Shown piece after piece: positions 6,965-12,310 of a stretch of 21,357 nucleotides of DNA. Source of the stretch: Treponema sp. (GTDB taxonomy: Bacteria; Spirochaetota; Spirochaetia; Treponematales; Breznakiellaceae); the NCBI GenBank assembly GCA_031272575.1, contig JAISTO010000106.1, positions 1 to 21,357 of the forward strand. The letters are read 5' to 3'. Numbering within the stretch: the first letter of the stretch is position 1; each line of letters begins with the position of its first letter. The position numbers were made by a program, and so were the translations under genes. Below the pieces are notes generated by a model. The model was not told the origin of the DNA. It saw nothing but the letters and a program-made list of their open reading frames with translations, and made no database searches.

Positions 6965-7620
6965 AGCTGGATGCCCCTCATGGCCTTGACGAAGGCCGCC
7001 TTGTCCGCCGCGTGAAAAAACGCCTCGCCGGTGACAAGCACGTCCGCGCCGGCTTCCCGCGCCGCGGATGCCGTCTTTGCGTTGACGCCCCCATCCACCG
7101 AAAGCAAAAAGCCCAGCCCCCGCTCGCGGCGCAGCGCGGCGAGGGCCTTCACCTTGTCGAGCGTCTGCGGGATAAGGGCCTGGCCCCCGAAGCCGGGGTT
7201 CACCGTCATGACCAGGACGAGGTCCGCAAAGGGGAGCACTTCGCTCAGGGCCTGCGCGGGCGTGCCTGGCACTATGCTGATCCCGGCCTTTTTTCCCAGC
7301 CCCCGAATCTCGCAGAGGAGCCGCTGCGAATGCGGCGCGGCCTCCGCGTGAAAGGTGATGCAGTCCGCGCCCGCCCGCGCAAAGTCGTGAATGAAGGCCT
7401 CGGGCCGCTCGGTCATAAGGTGCACGTCGAAGACGGCATCGCTGGATGGGCGCAGGTCCTGCACCATTTTGGGCCCAAAGGTGATAGGCGGCACGAAATG
7501 CCCGTCCATCACATCCAGATGAACCCACTCCGCGCCGGAGGCGGCTATGGTTCCCAGCGCCTCGCCCGCCCGCGCGAAATCCGCGGCCAGAAGCGACGCC
7601 GCAACAAGGGGGTGCTGCAT
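6961..7620 (-). CDS. rpe: Ribulose-phosphate 3-epimerase
   Basis: A 219-residue TIM-barrel enzyme, the usual family length, interconverting D-ribulose 5-phosphate and D-xylulose 5-phosphate in the cytoplasmic pentose phosphate pathway. Visible signatures are VAASLLAADF at the N-terminus, WVHLDVMDGHFVP with metal ligands H34 and D36, the second-histidine strand FDVHLM, MTVNPGFGGQ, and LLSVDGGVNAKTA with the catalytic/metal Asp, ending in a phosphate-binding VTGEAFF in place of the more usual GS. First gene of a three-gene minus-strand operon. There is no Shine-Dalgarno before the ATG; a -10-like TATACT lies exactly six bases upstream, so the mRNA is predicted to be leaderless. Confidence 0.95.
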   Translation of the reverse strand: MQHPLVAASLLAADFARAGEALGTIAASGAEWVHLDVMDGHFVPPITFGPKMVQDLRPSSDAVFDVHLMTERPEAFIHDFARAGADCITFHAEAAPHSQRLLCEIRGLGKKAGISIVPGTPAQALSEVLPFADLVLVMTVNPGFGGQALIPQTLDKVKALAALRRERGLGFLLSVDGGVNAKTASAAREAGADVLVTGEAFFHAADKAAFVKAMRGIQL

Positions 7621-7626
7621 AGGGTG

Positions 7627-7655
7627 AGTATAGCAGGACGGGGGGGAAAATGCAA
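7627..7655 (-). promoter_or_regulatory. Predicted rpe promoter, start codon at +1
   Basis: On the minus strand TTGCAT (7655-7650), a 17-base spacer and TATACT (7632-7627) are followed by six bases and then the rpe ATG at 7620. The normal -10 to +1 distance puts transcription start on the A of the ATG. Seven consecutive G on the plus strand (7640-7646) lie inside the spacer, so slippage there would alter promoter spacing. Confidence 0.6.
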
Positions 7656-7661
7656 GGGGGC

Positions 7662-7690
7662 TTGACCGTTATGCCCTTTTTCGCTATTAT
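7662..7690 (+). promoter_or_regulatory. Predicted sigma-70-type promoter of pbpC
   Basis: TTGACC (7662-7667), 17-base spacer, TATTAT (7685-7690). Start of transcription would be near 7697, leaving about six bases before the GTG at 7703 and no room for a Shine-Dalgarno. It is back to back with the rpe promoter, the two -35 boxes being seven bases apart. Confidence 0.65.
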
Positions 7691-7702
7691 GCCCCTATCC
7701 CA

Positions 7703-10018
7703 GTGAAACATATCCCCCTTCCCGCGTTTTGTGCGGCGCACAAAAAAGCCCTTCGCGTCATGGGCGGCCTCGTCCTCGGCCTCGCCCTCTTTTACGCGGC
7801 GCTCGCCCTCACCCCCTACCCTGAGCTCACGCGCTACCGCGAGCGCGGCGCGGGGGTGGTGGTCGAGGCCAGGGACGGCCTGGTCCTGCGGGTCTTCCCC
7901 GCCCGCGACGGCATTAAGCGCGAGTGGACCCCCCTTGATTCCCTGTCCCCTGACACGCTCAGGGCCTTTCTCCGCGCCGAGGACCGGCGCTTCTCCCTGC
8001 ACATGGGGGTCGACCCCCTCGCGATAGCCGCGGCCCTGAGGCGCAACGCCCGCGCCGGGGGGGTCGTGTCCGGGGCCTCGACGATCACGATGCAGTTGGC
8101 GCGCATGGTACACCCCCGCGCCGGCGGAGGGAGGGGCCTCGGCGGCAAAATCGCCGAGGCCTTTGCCGCGCTCCGTATCGAGGCAAAACTCTCCAAAAAG
8201 ACAATTCTTGCGTTGTGGCTCAACGGGATACCCTTCGGCAGCAACATCGAGGGGCTTGGCGCGATGAGCCGTGCCCGCTTCGGGGTCCCGGCAAGCGCCC
8301 TGGACACGCGGCAGGCCCTCCTGCTCGCGGTGGCCCCCCGCAGGCCCGGGCGCTACGACCCCGCGCTCAACCCCCGCGAGGCCGCGCGGCAGGCGGCGGC
8401 CCTCGCCCGCGAGTGCGGCTTCCCCCTCGGCGAGGAGGCCCTCTACGAGGCCGCGCTCGAGGCGGCCCTCCCCTCGCCGGAAAAGGCCCCCTTCCGCGCC
8501 CCGCAGTTCACCGCGCGGGTACTCGCGCAGGCCGAGGCCGCGGCCCAGGCCGCGGGCAGCCCCCCCCCCTGGGAAAAGCCCCTCCGCTCGAGCCTCGACG
8601 CGGACGCGCAGGCCCTCGCCGAGGAGCTCCTCGCCGCGGAACTTGCCGGCCTCGAGGCGCACCGCGTGAGCAACGGGGCCATCCTCGCCTTCGAGAACGC
8701 CAGCGGCAAGGTCCGCGTGTACGCGGGCTCGGCATCGTGGTTCGACGAGGAGGCCGGCGGCAAGATTGACGGCATCCTCAGCCGGCGCCAGCCGGGCTCC
8801 TGCCTCAAACCCTTCCTCTACGCGATGGCCCTGGACAACGGCTTCGGCCCCTCCGACCCCCTCCCCGACATCCCCTCGGTCTTCGGCGGGCAGGAGGCCT
8901 ATATCCCGTCAAACTTCAACAACCGCTTCAACGGCCCGGTCCGCCTGCGGGTGGCCCTCGCGTCATCATTAAATATCCCGGCGGTGTACCTGGCCGAGCG
9001 CCTGGGGGTCAGCAATGTGGAAACCTACCTCTCACGCCTCGGCTTCGATGGCCTCGCGGCGGAGACGGGCAGCCACGGCGTGGGCATCGCGCTCGGCAAT
9101 GGGGAGGTGAGCCTCGAAGAACTGGCCCGCGCGTTCGCCGTGTTCCCCCGGGGGGGCGTCCCCGTCAGCCTTCATTTTTTAGAGGATGATGATGACAGCG
9201 CTACCCCCGGCGGCGAGTCTGGCAACGCGCTGATGTCGCCGGAGACGGCCTGGCTCATCGCGGACATACTCTCGGACAAGGCGAGCCGCTACACCGGCTT
9301 CGGGGCCGCGAGGACCTTCAGCGAGCCCTTCCCGGCCATGTTCAAAACCGGGACGGCCAACCAGTTTCAGCACATCTGGGCCCTGGGGGCCTCGAACCGT
9401 TTCACCGTGGGGGTCTGGATGGGGAACTTCAGCGGCCAGACCGTCATCGGGCGTACCGGCAGTTCCATCCCCGCGCGCATCGTCAACCGCCTCCTCGCCG
9501 TGCTCGAGCGCGCGGCCCCCGCCGCGGCTCAAGATGCCCCCCCCGTGATCGGGGGGCCGCCCCCGCCGGGCCTGCGTGAAGTCAGCATCTGCTCGCTCTC
9601 CGGCATGGCGCGTACCCCCCTCTGCCCGGGCGGCCTCGATGAATGGCCCCGCGCCGCTTCGGCGCCCGGGCCCTGCACCTGGCACCGAAGCGGCGGCATC
9701 GAGTACCCGCCTGAGTACCGGGCCTGGCTTGGGGAGCGCTCGCGGCGCGGCACCTCAGGCAGGGGCGCGGGCAGCATCCGCATACCCCGGCCGGGCGCGG
9801 TCTTCTATCTTGACCAGGGCCCGGCCCAGACGACCTATGCCCTGCGGGTCGAGACCGCCGGCTTCGGCGAGGGGGCCGTCCTCTCCGTGGACGGCATCCC
9901 GCAAGGCCCGCTCAACGCCGCCGGGGTCTACGCGCTCCCCCTCACGCCGGGCGAGCACCGCATCGAGGTCGCGGACGCCGCCGGCGCCTTCGCGGAAACG
10001 GCCTTCGTCGTGAAGTAG
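7703..10018 (+). CDS. pbpC: Penicillin-binding protein 1C (glycosyltransferase/transpeptidase)
   Basis: A 771-residue bifunctional peptidoglycan synthase, close to the usual PBP1C length. A cytoplasmic N-terminus and membrane helix (VMGGLVLGLALFYAALAL) precede the GT51 glycosyltransferase domain, with catalytic E93 in RAEDRRFSLHMGVD and GASTITMQLARM. The penicillin-binding domain has SxxK at S366-K369 (GSCLKPF), SxN at S422-N424 and KTGT at 548-551. The last 90 or so residues form a beta-rich domain matching the C-terminal extension specific to PBP1C. It acts at the outer face of the inner membrane, polymerising and crosslinking glycan strands. The GTG at 7703 is the most upstream start after the promoter; no Shine-Dalgarno is present, and an ATG at 7760 would remove much of the membrane anchor. 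A ten-C tract (8560-8569) lies between the two catalytic domains. Confidence 0.93.
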   Translation: MKHIPLPAFCAAHKKALRVMGGLVLGLALFYAALALTPYPELTRYRERGAGVVVEARDGLVLRVFPARDGIKREWTPLDSLSPDTLRAFLRAEDRRFSLHMGVDPLAIAAALRRNARAGGVVSGASTITMQLARMVHPRAGGGRGLGGKIAEAFAALRIEAKLSKKTILALWLNGIPFGSNIEGLGAMSRARFGVPASALDTRQALLLAVAPRRPGRYDPALNPREAARQAAALARECGFPLGEEALYEAALEAALPSPEKAPFRAPQFTARVLAQAEAAAQAAGSPPPWEKPLRSSLDADAQALAEELLAAELAGLEAHRVSNGAILAFENASGKVRVYAGSASWFDEEAGGKIDGILSRRQPGSCLKPFLYAMALDNGFGPSDPLPDIPSVFGGQEAYIPSNFNNRFNGPVRLRVALASSLNIPAVYLAERLGVSNVETYLSRLGFDGLAAETGSHGVGIALGNGEVSLEELARAFAVFPRGGVPVSLHFLEDDDDSATPGGESGNALMSPETAWLIADILSDKASRYTGFGAARTFSEPFPAMFKTGTANQFQHIWALGASNRFTVGVWMGNFSGQTVIGRTGSSIPARIVNRLLAVLERAAPAAAQDAPPVIGGPPPPGLREVSICSLSGMARTPLCPGGLDEWPRAASAPGPCTWHRSGGIEYPPEYRAWLGERSRRGTSGRGAGSIRIPRPGAVFYLDQGPAQTTYALRVETAGFGEGAVLSVDGIPQGPLNAAGVYALPLTPGEHRIEVADAAGAFAETAFVVK

Positions 10019-10021
10019 GGG

Positions 10022-10051
10022 TTGACCGTTTTCGACGCGATGTGCTACTCT
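10022..10051 (+). promoter_or_regulatory. Predicted promoter of the methyltransferase/DUF262/HNH cassette
   Basis: TTGACC (10022-10027), 18-base spacer, TACTCT (10046-10051) preceded by TGC, an extended -10 form. It begins four bases after the pbpC stop. AAGGAG (10071-10076) follows, five bases before the ATG at 10082, so this mRNA would have a normal leader. Confidence 0.55.
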
Positions 10052-10081
10052 AACCATAGAAGGAGGCGCTAAGGAGTATCC

Positions 10082-11101
10082 ATGGCCAAGAGTGATAAAC
10101 TTCGCAATGCGAAGGCGCAAAAGAACGATGAGTTTTATACTCAACTCTCCGACATTGAAAAGGAGTGCAACCGCTACGAGGCGCACTTCAGGGGCAAGAC
10201 CATTCTTTGCAACTGCGACGACCCCTTTACAAGCGAGTTTTTCAAGTATTTTGCCATGCGGTTCAACCTTTTTGGGCTTAAACGGCTTATTTCCGCCTCT
10301 TACGACCCTTCGCCCATTGCCGGAACCCAACTGCCCTTTGAGGAAATTGCGGGTATGCAGGGCAGCGGCAAGAAGGCGTATGTTTTTGACTCAACGGAAA
10401 TGCCCAATAATTTGGAAGACACAAAACTGATGATGAAGACCGTCAAGGAAGTGGTGCGCCCTCTCCAGGGTAACGGCGACTTTCGCTCGTCTGAGTGTAT
10501 CGAACTCTTGAAACAGGCGGACATCGTGGTCACCAATCCGCCGTTTTCTCTGTTCCGTGAGTTCGCAGCGCAACTGGTGGAATACGAAAAGAAGTTCTTG
10601 ATAATCGGAAATATAAACGCGGTGTCTTACAAAGAAATATTTCCCCTCATCAAGGAAAACAAACTCTGGCTGGGGGTCAGTATTCACAGCGGCGACCGTG
10701 AATTTGCAATTCCCGCATACTACGAGACGAACAGTCCTTCATTAACTGTTTACCCTGATGGGCATAGAACCGTACGGGTACCGGGTGTCCGCTGGTTTAC
10801 GAACCTTGACCACAAAGGGCGGCACGAGGATTTACTTCTTTGGAAAAAATACACACCGGATGAGTACCCGCGTTATGATAACTATGACGCGATTGAGGTC
10901 GGCAAGGTAACGGAAATACCTATAGACTACGATGGTGTTATGGGGGTGCCGGTTTCTTTCCTTGACAAATACAACCCCGCGCAGTTTGTGATTATCGGAG
11001 AAATGGCTAATACAAAAATAGATGATTTTAATAAGGGGTATCCCTTTATTAATGGGCAGAGAAAATACGCGCGTATTCTCATCAGAAGGAGGCAAGCGTA
11101 A
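10082..11101 (+). CDS. EcoRI-type adenine-specific DNA methyltransferase
   Basis: A 339-residue protein whose whole length fits the EcoRI methylase-like family: N-terminal NAKAQKNDEFYTQLSDIEKE, TILCNCDDPFTSEFFKYFA in the SAM-binding region, the catalytic NPPF motif at residues 152-155 (IVVTNPPFSLFREF), GVRWFTNLDHKGR, and a C-terminal FNKGYPFINGQRKYARILI. It should transfer a methyl group to N6 of adenine in a specific DNA site; the site cannot be read from sequence. AAGGAG (10071-10076) supports the start. The gene is visibly less GC-rich (about half G+C by eye) than pbpC and clpB on either side, consistent with horizontal transfer. It ends in TAATG, sharing one base with the DUF262 gene, so the two are coupled. 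Context implies the modification arm of a restriction-modification-like unit. Confidence 0.9.
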   Translation: MAKSDKLRNAKAQKNDEFYTQLSDIEKECNRYEAHFRGKTILCNCDDPFTSEFFKYFAMRFNLFGLKRLISASYDPSPIAGTQLPFEEIAGMQGSGKKAYVFDSTEMPNNLEDTKLMMKTVKEVVRPLQGNGDFRSSECIELLKQADIVVTNPPFSLFREFAAQLVEYEKKFLIIGNINAVSYKEIFPLIKENKLWLGVSIHSGDREFAIPAYYETNSPSLTVYPDGHRTVRVPGVRWFTNLDHKGRHEDLLLWKKYTPDEYPRYDNYDAIEVGKVTEIPIDYDGVMGVPVSFLDKYNPAQFVIIGEMANTKIDDFNKGYPFINGQRKYARILIRRRQA

Positions 11102-11997
11102 TGGCAATGAAAATTGAACTGCGCCAGATACCCATACGGGAACTGGTCAAAGGCTACGTCAATGATGCCGAGGAAGGGGTAACGGCTTACGGTGGGCGGC
11201 TGGACATCCGGCCCAAGTACCAGCGGGAGTTTGTGTACAAAGACGACAAGCGGGACGCGGTTATCGCTACGATACGTAAGGGCTTCCCGCGCACTGTGAT
11301 GTCCGGGGTCAAAACGGGCGCTGCTCGTTACGAAGTCCGTGACGGACAGCAGCGGTCTATCAGTATCTGTGAGTACGTCACAGGCGCGTTTTCGATTAAC
11401 CACTTACTCTTCAGCAACCTCCAGAGCGATGAGCAGGAGCAGATACTCAATTACGAGTTGATGGTATACTTCTGCACAGAAGGGACCGCCTCCGAAAAAC
11501 TGGGCTGGTTTGAGATCGTCAATATTGCCGGGGAAGTTTTGACAAAACAGGAACTGCGGAATGCAGTCTATACCGGCCCGTGGCTCACGGACGCAAAGCG
11601 CAGTTTCAGCAAGACGGGCTGCCGCGCTTATGCTATTGGCAACAAACTGGTCGATGGTTCCCCTATCCGGCAGGACTATCTCGAAACCGCGCTCGACTGG
11701 ATTTCCAACGGCCACATCGAAAAGTATATGTCAGAGCACCAGCACAGCCCGACGGCAAATGACCTTTGGATTTATTTTCAGAGTGTCATCACCTGGGTGA
11801 ACGGCACTTTTCCCGTCTACCGCAGGGAAATGAAGGGCCTCGACTGGGGCGGTCTCCACCGCCGTTTCGGCGCCGCCGGCCTTAACCTCGACCCCGCGGC
11901 GCTGGAGGCCGAAATAAAGCGCCTCATGATCGACGACGATGTCACCAACAAGCGCGGCATTTACGCTTATGTGCTGGACAAAGACGGCGGCACTTGA
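11101..11997 (+). CDS. DUF262 (GmrS/ParB-like NTPase-fold) protein, probably lacking its fused nuclease
   Basis: A 298-residue protein. The N-terminal half has the DUF262 signature: IRPKYQREFVYKDDKRDAVI (conserved Tyr-Gln-Arg at 40-42) and YEVRDGQQRSISICEYV with the DGQQR motif at 81-85. DUF262 is the fold of the GmrS subunit of the type IV GmrSD enzyme that cuts modified DNA and of many other defence proteins; it binds or hydrolyses nucleotide and directs a nuclease. The remainder is helical (TKQELRNAVYTGPWL, then WIYFQSVITWVNGTFPVYRR). AAGGAGG at 11086-11092 supports the start. Related proteins, as I recall them, continue straight into an HNH domain; here a TGA intervenes and the HNH part lies in the -1 frame immediately after. 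GC content rises in the last 60 codons. Role inferred: nuclease-guiding subunit of the cassette. Confidence 0.82.
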   Translation: MAMKIELRQIPIRELVKGYVNDAEEGVTAYGGRLDIRPKYQREFVYKDDKRDAVIATIRKGFPRTVMSGVKTGAARYEVRDGQQRSISICEYVTGAFSINHLLFSNLQSDEQEQILNYELMVYFCTEGTASEKLGWFEIVNIAGEVLTKQELRNAVYTGPWLTDAKRSFSKTGCRAYAIGNKLVDGSPIRQDYLETALDWISNGHIEKYMSEHQHSPTANDLWIYFQSVITWVNGTFPVYRREMKGLDWGGLHRRFGAAGLNLDPAALEAEIKRLMIDDDVTNKRGIYAYVLDKDGGT

Positions 11998-12197
11998 ACA
12001 TACGCGCTTTTAGCGAAGCCATGAAGCGGGCCGCCTACGAAAAGCAGGGCGGCATCTGTAAAAAGTGCGGCAAGCCCTTTGCCTTCGAGGACATGGAAGG
12101 CGATCACACTATCCCCTGGAGCCGGGGCGGCAAGACCGACGCCGCGAACTGCCAGATGCTGTGCAGGGCGTGTAACCGCGAGAAAGCGGGCAAGTAG
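11994..12197 (+). CDS. Small HNH endonuclease domain, TTG start
   Basis: A 67-residue frame consisting of little more than an HNH nuclease domain. A Cys4 zinc knuckle is formed by C22-x2-C25 and C57-x2-C60, and the metal/catalytic centre by GDH (H38), N52 and N61 in the order expected for HNH enzymes. The start is a TTG whose last two bases belong to the TGA of the DUF262 gene (TTGA overlap), without a convincing Shine-Dalgarno, so expression would depend on coupling or frameshifting. The frame is open upstream, antisense to nothing, for at least 90 bases in the -1 frame of DUF262. The peptide LNIRAFSEAMKRAAYEKQGG is the kind of linker found inside single DUF262-HNH proteins, so this may be the severed C-terminus of the preceding gene. 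Predicted to nick or cut DNA with a divalent metal. Confidence 0.75.
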   Translation: MNIRAFSEAMKRAAYEKQGGICKKCGKPFAFEDMEGDHTIPWSRGGKTDAANCQMLCRACNREKAGK

Positions 12198-12206
12198 GCC
12201 GCCCTG

Positions 12207-12268
12207 CCCCCCAGAGGGGGGGATGTCGCCGCCGCGCCCCACTCCCCACTCCCCACTCCCTACTCCCT
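12207..12268. repeat. G/C hairpin plus ACTCCCC heptamer array upstream of clpB
   Basis: A six-base C run, AGA and a G run (12207-12222) can fold back on each other. Four tandem heptamers ACTCCCC/ACTCCCT follow at 12241-12268. The same heptamer and the same CCCCCCAGAGGGG core recur at 21023-21035 and 21109-21154, so both belong to a dispersed intergenic repeat. Confidence 0.75.
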
Positions 12269-12275
12269 ACCCCTC

Positions 12276-12304
12276 TTGTCACCCGCGCGCTTTTCGGGTA
12301 TCCT
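12276..12304 (+). promoter_or_regulatory. Predicted clpB promoter, start codon at +1
   Basis: TTGTCA (12276-12281), 17-base spacer, TATCCT (12299-12304). An ATG lies directly after the -10 box and a second in-frame ATG six bases later at 12311, exactly where transcription should begin. This favours a leaderless mRNA starting with the second ATG. No heat-shock CIRCE element is visible. Confidence 0.6.
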
Positions 12305-12310
12305 ATGCGC

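Noticed and set aside
6965..8662. Upstream in-frame extension of the exported TPR gene to 806 codons
   Set aside because: It runs through rpe in another frame and antisense to pbpC; the signal peptide and ATGA overlap at 6964 mark the real start.
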